Part shown: positions 24,893 through 38,700 of the stretch, in pieces | Position numbering within the stretch: the stretch's first letter is position 1 | How the letters are laid out: each line of letters starts with the position of its first letter | Assembly: GCF_947507565.1 (NCBI RefSeq) | Contig: NC_089184.1 | Coordinates: 186,001-250,000 of the forward strand | Source of the DNA: Oscarella lobularis | Lineage: Eukaryota; Porifera; Homoscleromorpha; Homosclerophorida; Oscarellidae | Direction of reading: 5' to 3' | Length of the DNA stretch: 64,000 nt | The notes under the pieces: generated by a model | The model's database searches: none | What the model was told of the DNA's origin: nothing | The model's input: only the letters and a program-made list of their open reading frames with translations | Program-made: the position numbers and the translations under genes

Positions 24893-27800
24893 ATGGCGAT
24901 GGCTCGCGTCCTAGTCGTCGCTCTCCTCGCCCTTTTCGCTCTCGTCGGGGCTCAGGAAGCTCCCCCGGCGTCTTTCACTCTTGTCAACGGCATTCTGATG
25001 GCGTCGTCGACCGACACGTGCGGCAATCCGCCCGAAGTCTACTTTGATCCGGTCGCCAATGAGAACAGGACGTGCAACGCGACTGACGATATGAACGATC
25101 ATCCGCCGTCGGACGCGTTGAACAGCGATTCAACGTTGTGGTGGCAGTCGAAAGGAGGCGTTGAGAACGCGTCTCTTGACATCGACTTGAAGCAGGTCAT
25201 GGCGTTTTTTTCTCATTTCCATTTCCGTGTCAGTTTACTTCCGGTTTCAGGTCTACGAAGTCCTAAGCGTTCAACTTCGGATGGGAAATTCATACTTGCC
25301 CCGCGATTTTGTTTTGGAGAAAAAGATCGAGGACGGATCGTACGTTCCGCTCGAGTATGTCGTCGACAGCCCGTCCACTCGCTGCCTGAGCGTCTTTGGC
25401 GTTGAAGAAAAAGACGGCTTTGCGAATGGCGATCCTGCTAATGTTGTCCTTTGCCACGGACCTACGGACAACAATCCTGGCGCGGGAAGAGGCACAGTAA
25501 GAAAGTAGGAATGCGCCTTTCCTCTTCTTCACTTGTCCGCAGATCTTCATCGACTTCGTATTCACTGGTGGTACGTTGCGTCCTGGTGCCGTTAATCATA
25601 ATACAGAATTTGTGGTAAGCTATAGTGGTTGAAGCGAAAACGAGCCTCTCACACGACGATTTCATCCCGCAGGACTTCATCAGTACTCGAATGCTTCGCC
25701 TTCGATTCATCGGCTTCGTCCCTGACGCAATAGATGCCGTGAGTTCGTTAGGTTGTGTAAACGAGATGACACGACACTAAGCTTTCTGCTGTCTAGGGTG
25801 CAGAATTCTTTACAGTCGCCGACGTGAGGATAACGGGGCGATGCAGCTGCAACGGCTTCGCTTCGACGTGCACCGAAGCGACCCTTGCCAATCCCGTCTA
25901 CAAATGCGATTGCACGCCGTCGTCTCTGACGGATGGAGCGAGCTGCGATCGTTGCCAAGCGCTTTTCAATAACGCTAGTTACATGAGAGCGTTCGACGAC
26001 CCGTCGTTCGTCTGTCAGGAGTGCGACTGTAACGGGGAAGCCAATTCGTGCGCCTTCGACGCGACGCTCGCTCGCGGCGTCTGCAATTGCACGAACAACA
26101 CGCAAGGCATCGACTGCGGCGATTGTCGCGTCAACGTCGAGCGCAACCCCGTGACGGGCGCGTGCGACGCGTGCAAAGACGGCTTTTTCGGTCTCGATCC
26201 CAACAATCTAAACGGCTGCGATCCGTGCGTCTGCGACGACGTCGGCGCAATCAACGACACTTGCCGCAAGGAAGATGGTCAGTGCCCGTGTCAACCAAAC
26301 ATCGTCGGTTTGAGTTGCGATCGGTGCGATGATGGAACGTTCAATTTCACATCGACGGGATGTCAATGTAAGAGCTCAAAATCGCCGAGAGTCAATAACG
26401 AATTTCTCTCTTTTTAGCCTGTCAATGTGCTGATCCGAATGCACAGTGTAATAGCACGACTGGTCAATGCGTCTGTCCTCCGAACGTCGTCGGACTCCGA
26501 TGCGATGCGTGCGCGCCGAATTTCTTTAATTTTAGCGCTACGGACGGCTGCCAGCCGTGCAACTGCAACCCAGGCGGATCTATCAATCAGTCGTGCACCG
26601 ATGACGCGGGACTGTGCTATTGTCATCCAGGCGTTGTCGGCGACAAGTGCGATCAGTGCGATGTCAACTTTTTCAATTTCACTAACGGCATCGGATGCGA
26701 ACCGTGCGAATGCGACAGTGAAGGCTCTAGAAACCTTCAATGCAACGCGACGACGGGAGTTTGTCAGTGTTTGTTGAATGTTGCCGGCGACAAGTGCGAC
26801 GGCGGTTGCGAGCTAGGATTTTTTAATTTCCAACCTTGGCCCGGGTGCGAGCCGTGCAATTGCAACAACACCGGTTCAGTTGGCATTGAATGCCATCAGA
26901 CGCTCGGAAATTGCACGTGCCATCCCGGCGTTGCCGGTGCCAAATGCGACGGAGGCTGCGAGGATTTTTTCTGCAATTTCACGTCAAGTGTTGGCTGTCA
27001 ACCGTGCGACTGCGACGCTGACGGATCGGACGGCACGCCTTGCGACAAGAGCACGTGCGATTGCAATTGTTTACCGGGAGTCGGAGGAGCCAGATGCGAC
27101 GCGTGCAAACCGGAATTCTTCAATCTCACTGCGGGCATTGGCTGCGAGAACTGTTCGTGCGATCCCACCGGATCGGTCAACAACAGCTGTGACAGCGTAA
27201 CGGGGGATTGTGCGTGCAAGGTGAGTAGACCTCAGCAAAAGAAAAAATCAATATATTAAGATTCGCGATATATTCCAAGGTTGGCTACGTCAGTTCCAAG
27301 TGCGCCTCGTGCGACCAAGGTTTCACGCGTGCCACGAGTGGCGCGTGCGTTCCTTGCGCCGACGTGTGTAACAGCCACGCGACTGAGTGCGACAGCGAAA
27401 CGCGCGTCTGCGTCTGCCTAAACAACACATTCGGCGATCAATGCGACGTGTGCGCGCCGGGATTCTTCGGCAACGCCACCGCCGGTTTGCCGACCGATTG
27501 CGAAGAGTGCGAGTGCGATCTCGTCGGATCCGTCAACGGCAGCGTCTGTCATCCTATCAACGGCACTTGCGAGTGCAAAGTCGGACTCGTTTCACCCTGT
27601 CGCGTTTGCGCTGAAGGATTTTTCAATAAAACTAACGACGGATGCCAACGTACGTTCACGCCGACATATATTCGTCATTTTTGTTATCTTTTTTCTTCTG
27701 CCAAGTTTGCATGTGCGACTCCATGGGCTCGTTCAATGAGAGTTGCGACGAAATGGGACAATGTGCGTGTAAGGACGGTGTGACCGGTTTGAAGTGCGAT

Positions 27801-30800
27801 CAATGCTTGCCATTCCATTTCGGCTTTGCCAACTGCACGTGTAAGAATGAGTTCGTACTCTGAGACGCTTATTTTAGCTGCGTTCTCTTAGCTTGTGATG
27901 AAGGAGCGAATGGATTTTGCGTTGGCCAGTTGGAGTTGGAGATCAACGGAGCGTCCGCAACGATTGGGTACGTTTCGGAAAGATTTAACAATCATTCGGC
28001 CGAAGCAGATTCTTTGCTGAAAATGTTGACTGATTTGGAAGCGGACGTCGATGCGAAAAAGGTTTTTGATTTAAAGATATTTCGAGTTCTACTTACACTT
28101 GAATGTTAGGAGAATGTGAGTGATCTGCTGCTTCGTCTACAAGCGTTGGAAATGCGCGTAGAGAATCTCGAAATGAGGGCGGAGTATCTACTCAATCGGA
28201 CCTATTATCTCTTAGACAAGGTAATCGTGCAATTTTTCTTGCTCTTTAATTCTTTATCGAGTCGGTAACAACAGGCAAAGGCTTTGAAGAGAAGAGCCGA
28301 ACAACTGTACAACGAAACGTGCGATAGACTACCGGAAGTCGAAAAGATCAGAGACGACGCCGTCAACGTTTTGAGCACTGCTATGAGTACAGAGAAAATC
28401 GCGAGAGCCAAGCCGAGACTTGATTTTTTTTCCCATTCTAGGCGTTTATATGCGGATTGACAGCATAGCAACGGAAGTCGAAGGGAAACGGAACGATTCG
28501 CAACAACTGTTTGATATGGCAGTGGCAACGCTTGAAGGCTTTACAACTAGCTTTGATCAGCAAAACATGAGCGTCTATCAGGCGAAGAAAATGGCAACAG
28601 ACGCTTTGACAATGGCCATGTACATCTACGAAAAGGCAAAGAATCTTTCTCTATCGATCGACGCCCTCAACGCGTCAATTTCTCATCTAATGGACCTTGA
28701 GACGTCCGTGGGAGAGGAGACACAAAAGACAGATGAAGTGATTGCTGATGTAATGCGGGTTGTTCAAATGGTTGAGGAAAGACTGAACATGACTGACGTA
28801 AACTATCAAAACGGCTCGATAAATAATATCCAATATTTCTTCTTCGTTTTGCACAGGATTTGGAAAAGGTTATTAGCGGAATTGTCGCCATGGCAAACAG
28901 CACTTTGGATATGATTGAAGCAAGAAACGATCACGCTCGATCTTCGTTGGCGGACGCCAAAAGCTTCTACGAGGTCAAAAAAACAAAGAAAACATACGTC
29001 CATCTAATATTATACTGATTTTTTAGATGGCTAATAGCACCTTGGAGAGTACTCAGACTATGTTGGCTATGCTGATGGATCGCCTGGTCGGCTTCAACAA
29101 TAACCTATTGGTCGTTGAAGAACGAGTCAATGCTTCCGTGTCTCATGCTTATGCTTTGGCTGATCAAGCGATGCTTATGAAAATGTGCGTCGTTGCAGTG
29201 TCGCTGAATTTGATTTAATTTTATTCTCGTTTTAGGATCTTTGAGTACAGTCGACGTTTCGGGCAAATGGCCGTCGACATTGCGGACATGTACGAAAGTA
29301 CCGAAACGACGGTTGCCGAAGCGTTGGCATTGGCTCAAATGGCGAGAGAAAAAGCGCTGAATACGTCTCGACATGTGAGCGGAACTTGCGCAGAGACGAC
29401 GATTTCTCTTATGACTACTGATAGGTGGAAGAATTGGGTGGAAAGGCATTGAGTGACCAAGCGGCGGCGGCGAAATCGTCCAGTGAAATGCTTTTGAATC
29501 GAGCCAATCAAGTTCTTGAAGACGTTCGCAGTAAGAACGTTCGACTCGACTGTGACTTTCTAGGAGGGTTATGTTTTTCTCATTTTAGATTTTAAAATGC
29601 ACAACAAAACGGCGGCCAACGAGACCGTTGAGTCTGCTAGGCATTACTTTAACTTGGCACAGCAGGCAAACGAAGACGTGCGAAATGCCATAGCGAATCT
29701 TCCAAGTAAAGAAGCAAGCGTTTTCCGCCTCAATCTGATGCTTCACGGTGTCGTTATTTAGCTTTCGGAGATTTGCCTAAAGATATAGATGAGAAAGTGG
29801 ATTGCATTAGGACGGAGACCGATTGCGCAGGCACCTTGGACAACGTAGACGCGACGCTCGACAGCAGGAAAGAGCCAAACGTGGAGAACGCGGAAATGAC
29901 CGCTGACCAAGCGAACGCGACGTTCACGAAAGCAAGACAGACGCGTGCGTGTAAACGAGAACGAATTGACGTCATTTTTCCTATACTTTTCAACGCCTTA
30001 GTGTCAAACGCCTCGACTACATTAGATGACATCGAAGAGAAGCTAAATTTAACAAAGGTCATCACAGCAGAGAACAGCGTTATGCAGCAAGCGGTGAAAA
30101 CGAACATCAGTCGCTTGAAAATGAAACTAGACATGCTCAAGTCGGTTGTCGCCTCGCAGGTTCAGTGAAATGATCTCTGTATGATCATTGTTCGTTGAAA
30201 TCGCTTTTTTGGATTCTTTAGTGTCAGAGGAAATTGGTTTTCACACAGACCAGTGCTGTTGCTACGTTCGAGCTGAGCAATCTAACGGACGACGGCTTCA
30301 ACGTCGGAAATCGTTTCGTGTCCGTGTCGTTTTACTTTCTCGCGCAGAGAAATCACGGCCTTCTGCTCTACTTGGCTCCGCGTCACGGCGACGTCGCCGC
30401 CTATCAATACTTCTCGCTGGAAATCGTCGACAACTACCTGTGGCTCAAATTCAGCGTCGGCGGAAGAAGCGGCATGATACGGCACGAGCAGAGAATTCAC
30501 GTCGGCGAGTGGTATCACGTCTACGCTACGAGGCATGTCTGTGCAATGGTCATCTATCATGGGTCTATATCTTAATCTTTTGTTAGGCATTACCATTTTG
30601 GTGCCGTGACCCTTACTGATCCCGACGGCGATATGTCGACGTACTACGGTCGAGCGGAGAAACGAGCCTTATCGACTTACTCAAACGACACTTGCCTTGC
30701 TCTTTTTGGAGGCTTGGATTCGTCCTTTACTGATGCAAGTTTATTGCTGTGGGGACTTCGAAGAGATTCGTGATGTTTTTTTTAGACTTCAAGCGCAGTC

Positions 30801-33800
30801 AGTCAAAGCGATTTCGTCGGACTTATTCACATGATAACAATCAAGAGGCAGATGATAGCTGTGTCCGACATCGATTTCCATCCACTAAATCAGTCTCAAC
30901 CTTGCCCTACTCGGTCAGTTAATGAGCTCAGGCTGATTATACAGACAACGTTATTTGTTGAATTTATTCTTGCAGGAATGCGACGTCTCCCGCTCTCTTT
31001 GGCGGTTACTTTTTCGAAAACAGCTTCCTGCAGTTTATGACGCCGCCTGTGAACGAGACAAACGTTGCCAACATATCGTTTCGATTCAGCACCGCTCAAG
31101 CGTCGGCTCAACTTCTTTACGTCGAAAGTGACGATCGAATGACGTATCTCGCAATCGGCATTCGCGAGAACAGTCCTCTCGTCGTTTCTCGTTGCGGTCC
31201 GACGGCCGGCGCACAAATTGTTCTGGCATCAGACGTGAAGCTTACGAACAGACAGTGGCACACGGTGACGGTTGACATGAAATATGACGGCTTTCTCTGC
31301 GTCGTTGATGTGACCGTCGACGATTCGTCATTCCGATCGTTGTCGTTACCTACTTCTGTCGATTTCACTCAACTGAATGAAAAACTCTACGTTGGCGGAG
31401 TGCCGGACTCGTTTTCTCTGTAAGACTCAGGTATCCATTTAGCTTTTCTCTATCGTAAGGGTTTTTTTAGGAGTGGCATTCCTCAGTTGAGTCTCATTGA
31501 CAGTGTCGACGATTACCAGGGCTGTTTGCGCGACTTGACGTTTGGTAGCGCAAAAAGAATCGCTTTACCAACAGCTGTCGAGCGTCAGAACGTCGATTTC
31601 GCCAGCTGTCCTTTCGACGTAAGTTGAACACAACTCAAAGGCACCGAGTTTAAATTTAAATACGCTCGTGGTTCGGAATTTAGAGAGTCAATGGAGTGTC
31701 GTTCAAAGGAAAGGGACACGGAACGATAACTGGTCTCGGCGGTCTGTTGGAGAACATAACTTTCGACATTGTGACTGATCAGAAATCGTCGGTTCTTGCT
31801 TACTTCAAGAACACATACGGAGTATTTATCATTGATTCTGTCAGCTTTATCATTTTTCTAACTATGCTGATATAGGAGTATTTCTACTTGGCGATATACA
31901 ACGGTGATCTTATTCTTTTGGAAAAAGCTTCGGGAGTTGCTCACAAACTTTCCACGTGCAACGCTTACGTGCACGACGGACGTCCGCATAGGATCATGAT
32001 TCAGTTCTCTGAGACTATGTGAGTAAATCCGTCTTTGATTGAGCGGATTCGGTTTCATTGTCGTGTTCTCTCTTTACCAGAATTCGAATCTACGTTGACG
32101 GAATCTTGGTTGCCAATCTCGCGTCAGGCAACGGTCAACTGCGTTTACCGACTGAGATTTACGTCGGCGGAATTCCCGAAGACCTTTTCGATGAGGCACA
32201 AATGGCAATTGCCGATGTTCCTGTTGGCGAAGGATACGTAGGTTGCATTCAAAACGTCTCCGTTAATTCGGAACTGTACGGTTCTCGAATGCACTTACGT
32301 ATTATTTATTTATTTTTTATTTTTTCAGGGTTCAGTTTGAGTCGAGCCTGTCTGTCAATGTCGACTTCCTCGGCTGCAGAATGCCTTCAACTGTCACTCC
32401 TCCAATGCAGTCGCCCATGTGCCCGGGTCCCATTTCTAAACCGCCGCCGTCGCTGCCGCCGTTGCCGCCTTTCCCTTCGATTACACCGACTCCTGCATTC
32501 ACTCCAACGGCGCCGCCACCGTCTTTTCCACCACCACCACCTCCGTCAATTTCTATCACTCCTACCACCAGCATCGTGAAACCGACAGCTATTCCGCCTT
32601 CGTCGTTTCCTCCGCCGCCTCCGTCAACGTCTATTGCTCCTACCAGCGTCGTGACGCAGACACCTCCACCGTCGTTTCCTCCTCCGCCTCCTCCGTCCAC
32701 TGCTGTTGCTCCGAGTCCTACACCAACAGTTCCACCGACGCCCACTGAAGTGACTCCGACTCCAACGGAGAAGGAGACTCCAACTCCAACGGAGAAAGAG
32801 ACTCCAACTCCAACGGAGAAAGAGACTCCGACTCCAACTGCACCGCCTGAAGGCTGTGCACCAATCATGCTGAGCGATCCGTTTATTGGAGCGAGGAAGA
32901 CCTTGAAGTTGCAAAACAGCTATTTTCAATTTACTGCTCCTCCGAACGTGAAGCGCACGTAATTTCTGATATTGATTCGCAGGACGTTGTGGCGAGTGCT
33001 TTTTATTTAGAACCAATATCGAAATGAGCATCAGGACGACGTCGTTCGACGGCATTTTAGTTTATCTTGGCGGCCCCATGGTTGACTTCTTTGGCATGGA
33101 GATGCGCGGCGGAAAAGTTCGAGTAGTTTTTAATGCCGGATCGACTAATATAGAGGCGATTACGAACTCTTCATACAACGACGGGCAATTTCACAAGGTC
33201 AGTAGAAGCGGTTTATCAGTAAGGTGTTCACGTGTAGTGGGCTGTTTTCTTTTTGCTAGATCGTCGTAGCCCGATTTGACAGAAGCGTGACTTTGACTGT
33301 TGATAGCGAAACTGTTTCAGCATCACGTCCGAGCGGACTTGTTGGCATTGACAGCGATCGTAAATTCTTCATCGGCGGCGTTGCTGCTGGTTCGCCTGCT
33401 ACGGGTCTTCTCACATCAGGAGAAGCGGTAGGAAGCCGGCGCAGACGGCTATTCTTTTACTCGTTAACTAATGTTTCTTTGCAGTCTCGGCCGAGTGCTA
33501 TATCATGTTTTGCCAATGTGACTTTGAATGGCCGAACGTTGGATCTCGAGTATGATACTTATCTGCTACGAAACCTTTTTATTATTATTTTTCTGCGCAG
33601 CAATCCCGTAGATTCTGCCGGAATCGGCGTTTGTCCTGGCACCAGCGGTGCAGGCGTCCACTACGACGGGACAGGCTACTTTAGTTTCTGTAAGACGGCC
33701 GCCTGTCTTAGCATTTTATCATCTGAATTCTTCTTGCGTCTACAGACACCGATTCTTCTCCCTCTGTCCTTACATCAAGGGCGTGGAAGCCAGGAGTAAG

Positions 33801-34408
33801 GTTCACCATTAGTCTACGTTTCCGCACGAACAACGACAGTGGCCTCCTCTTCTACACATTCAATCCTAACGTACCCGACTATGTTCTGGTCGCTTTCAAC
33901 AAGGGAGTGGTATGATTCTTTAAGTCGTCCTATCTACGAACATAGTACAATACGGTTTTTTAGGTCGAATTCTCATTTAACAATGGAAACAATGAAATAA
34001 TTGTTCAGCTTGATACCACTACACTGCCAGTGTCGTTGTGTGATGGAAATTGGCATACTCTGACTCTAACTAAAGAATTTCGCACTGGAACTATTTCTCT
34101 CGACGGAACGTTTGAAGCAACCGGTTCTGTACTAACGGGTCTATCTGGCACGGACACCTTTGCACCCCTCTACTTTGGGGGCGTTCCAAGTTTGTCTACA
34201 ATATCATCAATTCCTCGTCACTGATTAATTTCTCTTTTTTTCAGATGACCTTTCCAGGCCTCCGCCGCGAAATCTTGGCGACCTAAGCTTTAATGGCTGC
34301 CTGGATAACCTGTTTCTGCAGAGCTCGAGGACTCTCAATCCACCTTCTTATGATGATCCATCGTCTGTTCTTCTTGGCGTCATCGAAGGCTGCCCGCTGC
34401 TACCGTAA
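24893..34408 (+). CDS. Laminin alpha-type chain 2 (LN-LE12-coil-LG5)
   Basis: Start at 24893 ([21 protein letters not shown], signal peptide); an in-frame ATG at 24899 and one further upstream at 24857 are alternatives. LN: '[13 protein letters not shown]', '[19 protein letters not shown]', then '[19 protein letters not shown]'. About 12 LE modules span 25839-27840, each with the eight-Cys pattern (for example '[16 protein letters not shown]'). Coiled coil over small exons about 27900-30160. LG1 about 30235, LG2 about 30985, LG3 about 31685, a Pro/Thr linker about 32370-32850, LG4 about 32855-33560 and LG5 about 33600-34408. The linker ends in a TPTPTEKE repeat (three units). Many N-glycosylation sites lie in LE and coil. 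The chain lacks domain IV modules. It is the near twin of lam-3, and all splice sites inspected are intact. Confidence 0.9.
32753..32824 (+). repeat. 24-bp coding minisatellite, 3 units
   Basis: Encodes TPTPTEKE three times, plus a partial unit, at the end of the LG3-LG4 linker of lam-2. Confidence 0.9.
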
Positions 34409-34540
34409 GGGGCGCGAGCGACAATAACTATCTGTTTTGTTTTGTGTCTGTCGAGAAGTTTAGTCGGTGTTTTTGATGTTTAGGTCTCACGTGCTCTAGA
34501 AGTGTTGTGCGCATGCTAAGTTTCCCACAGTGCACTACCA

Positions 34541-35438
34541 ATGGCTTTTGGCCAATCCCTGCGACTTATAGCGATATTAGCCGTCATCGGCTTCGCTGCT
34601 CAAGTGGAGGGGACGCTTTACGGCACGCTCGGGTCAAATAGGATATCGCTGTCGTCAAGCGATTCGCCTCCAGCATCGTTCGAAGCTCTTCGCAGCGATG
34701 GAACGACCCAAACGATGACATGCAATTCGTCGAGCTCATCAGAGGCCTATCCGCTCGACCATATGCTCGATCTAGACGTGAACACGCGCTGGCAGACGGA
34801 AAACGGTCGCGATACGGTCGATACGGGATGCGTGTCGTCCGTGCGAGTGCCACGTCGCCGGAATTCGATTGAGCAACGTAAGCGGAGCGGTGTTTGGAGA
34901 TTGCCTTCAAGAGTCCGGCGATTGTTATTGCAAAAGTCACGTAACTGGATCGAAGTGCGATCAGTGTCTCCCTGGTTATTATAATCTTTCGGCGGACATG
35001 CAATCCAGATGGTTGTGAATCGTGTAACTGTTTTGCGGACGGGACGGTAGGGGGAAGTGACGTATGCAGCGGCGATTCAACGGGCCAGTGTCCGTGTAAG
35101 AATTTCACGGAGGGTCGCCAGTGCGATTCATGTATGGACGGTTATTACGGTCTCAACGATGTTGGATGCTTGCTTGCCTTGTGACTGTGACCCGGGCGGA
35201 AGCAGCGATTCCGTGTGTGACAAAGCGACGGGCAAGTGCCAATGTGCCGTAAATAATGTCGAGGATCGAACGTGCAGTCGTGGTTTATTATTATGGTCGT
35301 GGTTTATTATTATCGCGACGTGCATTCGATACGAGTTGAAGCGGAAGGATCGGCGACGCATAATCAATTGAACCCACTGTGGGGATTTAGTGCTTCCGCC
35401 TTGCCCGAGTTGACAGGAAGAGGCTACGCAATTCTGTC
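34541..35438 (+). pseudogene. Truncated, decayed 5' copy of lam-4
   Basis: Matches 45429-47260. The start and signal peptide remain (MAFGQSLRLIAILAVIGFA against MAFGQSLRLVAILAVIGFA). The 'NDTCG' hallmark of LN is lost in a small deletion near 34660. A large deletion near 34818 joins LN sequence (45717) to LE sequence (about 46642), removing about 0.9 kb with the end of LN and the first LE modules. Small indels near 35000 and 35160 shift the frame within the LE region. The copy stops at 35438 in 'GRGYAIL', where it runs straight into lam-1 3' end sequence. A 147-residue reading frame with signal peptide (34541-34984) remains open, so a short secreted product cannot be excluded. Confidence 0.85.
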
Positions 35439-35799
35439 TACGGTGATGAAAACGCCGTATTGGTAGGCGTTTCGCCTGAAGGCTGTCCGCTGCAATAAGG
35501 GAGTTTCACGTACGTCTCAGTCTTCTTGGATGGTTTGGTTGTTTTGAATGTGAACTTGCTTCTGTGTTAATGCATGAAGAGGGTCAAAGGTAACGGGAGT
35601 GCATGTACGAGTCCCACTTTCTCTACTCCCAGTAGAAGTCGTTATGGGCCTAAATTGGTTTTCGCGACGCGTAGAGGACGAAGCGTCCGTTTGTACAGGG
35701 TTTCTTTATCAAGTAATAGCATTAGGTTTCTCGGTTTTTTTTTGGCATTGACTGAAAGGCCTGCTAACGTCAGTGCGTCGCATTCTTTCTGTGGTGGCA
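35439..35799. other. Intergenic, junction to lam-3 start
   Basis: Holds the orphan tail of lam-1 (to its TAA at 35496-35498) and a copy of the lam-1/lam-2 spacer with a deletion of about 35 bases near 35608 and the altered CRE. Confidence 0.7.
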
Positions 35800-38700
35800 A
35801 TGGTGGCGATGGCTCGCGTCCTAGTCGTCGCTCTCCTCGCCCTTTTCCCTCTCGTCGGGGCTCAGGAAGATCCCCCGGCGTCTTTCACTCTTCTCAACAA
35901 CATTCTGATGGCGTCGTCGAACGACACTTGCGGCAGTCCGCCCGAAGTCTACTTTGATCCGGTCGCCAATGAGAACAGGACGTGCGACGCGACTGACGAT
36001 ATGAACGATCATCCGCCGTCGGACGCGTTGGACAACGATGAAGCGTCGTGGTGGCAGTCGAAAGGAGGCGTTGAGAGCGTGTCTCTTTACATCGACTTGA
36101 AGCAGGTCATGGCGTTTTTTCTCATTTCTATTTCCGTGTCAGTTTACTTCCGGTTTCAGGTCTACGAAGTCCTAAGCGTTAATGTTCGGATGGGAAATTC
36201 ATACTTGCCCCGCGATTTTGTTTTGGAGAAAAGGATCGAGGACGGATCGTACGTTCCGCTTGAATATGTCGTCGACGACCCGTCCAATCGCTGCCTGAGC
36301 GTCTTTGGCGTTAATGCAAAAGAAAGCTTTGCGCTGAGCGATCCTGCTAATGTTACCCTTTGCCACGGACCTACGGACACCGATCTTGGTGCGGGAGGAG
36401 ACACGGTAAAAAATAGGAGAGTACCTTTCCTCTTCTTCATTTGTCCTGGCCTCCGTAGATCAATATCGACTTTGTATTGACTGATCTAACGTTACGTCCT
36501 GGCGCCATTACTCATACTAGAGAATTTGTGGTAAGCTGAAGCGAAAACGAGCCTCTCACACGACGATTTCTTTTCCGCGCAGGACTTCATCAGTACTCGA
36601 ATGCTTCGCCTTCGATTCATCGGCTTCGTCCCGGACGCAATAGATGACGTGAGTTCGTTAGGTTAAACGAGATGACACTACTAAGCTTTCTGCTGTCTAG
36701 GGTGCAGAATTCTTTACAGTCGCTGATTTGACGATAACGGGGCGATGCAGCTGCAACGGCTTCGCTTCGACGTGCACCGAAGCGACCCTTGCCAATCCCG
36801 TCTACAAATGCGATTGCACGCCGTCGTCTCTGACGGATGGAGCGAGCTGCGATCGTTGCCAAGCGCTTTTCAATAACGCTAGTTACATGAGAGCGTTTGA
36901 CGACCCGTCGTTCGTCTGTCAGGAGTGCGACTGTAACGGGGAAGCCGATTCGTGCGCATTCGACGCGACGCTCGCTCGCGGCGTCTGCAATTGCACGAAC
37001 AACACGCACGGCATCGACTGCGGCGAGTGCCGCGTCAACGTCGAGCGCAACCCCGTGACGGGCGCGTGCGACGCGTGCAAAGACGGCTTTTTCGGTCTCG
37101 ATCCCAACAATCCAAACGGCTGCGATCCGTGCGTCTGCGACGACGTCGGCGCAATCAACGACATTTGCGGAAAGGAAGATGGTCAGTGTTCGTGTCAACC
37201 AAACATCGTCGGCTTGAGTTGCGATCGGTGCGATGATAGAACGTTCAATTTCTCACCGACGGGATGTCAATGTAAAGAGCTCAAAATCGCTGAGAGTCAA
37301 TAACGAATTTCTCTCTTTTTAGCCTGTCAATGTGCTGATCCGAATGCACAGTGTAATAGCACGACTGGTCAATGCGTCTGTCCTCCGAACGTCGTCGGAC
37401 TCCGATGCGATGCGTGCGCGCCGAATTTCTTTAATTTTAGCGCTACGGACGGCTGCCAGCCGTGCAACTGCACCCCAGGCGGATCTATCAATCAGTCGTG
37501 CACCGACGACGCGGGACTGTGCTATTGTCATCCAGGCGTTGTCGGCGACAAGTGTGATGAGTGCGATGCCAACTTTTTCAATTTCACTAACGGCATCGGA
37601 TGCGAACCGTGCGAATGCGACAGTGAAGGCTCTAGAAACCTTCAATGCAACGCGACGACGGGAGTTTGTCCGTGTTTGTTGAACGTTGCCGGCGACAAGT
37701 GCGACGGCGGTTGCGAGCCAGGATTTTTTGATTTACAACCTTGGCCCGGGTGCAGGCCGTGCAATTGCAACAACACCGGTTCAGTTGGCATTGAATGCCA
37801 TCAGACGATCGGAAATTGCACGTGCCATCCCGGCGTTGCCGGTGCCAAATGCGACGGAGGCTGCGAGGATTTTTTCTGCAATTTCACGCCAAATGTTGGC
37901 TGTCAACCGTGCGACTGCGACGCTGACGGATCGGACGGCACGCCTTGCGACAAGAGCACGTGCGATTGCAATTGTTTACCGGGAGTCGGAGGAGCCAGGT
38001 GCGACGCGTGCCTACCGGGATTCTTCAATCTCACTGCGGGCTGCGAGAACTGTTTGTGCGATCCCACCGGATCGGTCAACAACAGCTGTGACAGCGTAAC
38101 GGGGGATTGTGCGTGCAAGGTGAGTAGACCTCAGCAAAAGAAAAAATCAATATATTAAGATTCGCGATATTCCAAGGTTGGCTACGTCAGTTCCAAGTGC
38201 GCCTCGTGCGACCAAGGTTTCACGCGTGCCACGAGTGGCGCGTGCGTTCCTTGCGCCGACGTGTGTAACAGCCACGCGACTGAGTGCGACAGCGAAACGC
38301 GCGTCTGCGTCTGCCTAAACAACACATTCGGCGATCAATGCGACGTGTGCGCGCCGGGATTCTTCGGCAACGCCACCGCCGGTTTGCCGACCGATTGCGA
38401 AGAGTGCGAGTGCGATCTCGTCGGATCCGTCAACGGCAGCGTCTGTCATCCTATCAACGGCACTTGCGAGTGCAAAGTCGGACTCGTTTCACCCTGTCGC
38501 GTTTGCGCTGAAGGATTTTTCAATAAAACTAACGACGGATGCCAACGTACGTTCACGCCGGACATACTGTATAGTCGTCATTTTTGTTATCTTTTTTCTT
38601 CTGCCAAGTTTGCATGTGCGACTCCATGGGCTCGTTCAATGAGAGTTGCGACGAAATAGGACAATGTGCGTGTAAGGACGGTGTGACCGGTTTGAAGTGC

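Larger units (their letters stand above)
24432..35438 (+). repeat. Tandem duplication, unit A (about 11.0 kb)
   Basis: Begins inside the last exon of lam-1 and ends inside the truncated lam-4 copy. It carries lam-2 and the broken lam-4 5' end. Exons and introns match unit B almost base for base by eye, for example 28205-28275 against 39114-39185. It lacks about 0.9 kb that unit B keeps (internal deletion near 34818). Confidence 0.88.

Noticed and set aside
32332-32868. Minus-strand Gly/Val-rich frame opposite the lam-2 linker (same at 43218-43742)
   Set aside because: Complement of the Pro/Thr codons of the linker; it has no independent evidence.
34541-35438. A fifth functional laminin gene
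   Set aside because: It lacks the LN Cys signature, part of LN and LE, has frame shifts and ends at the duplication junction. It is better read as a pseudogene.
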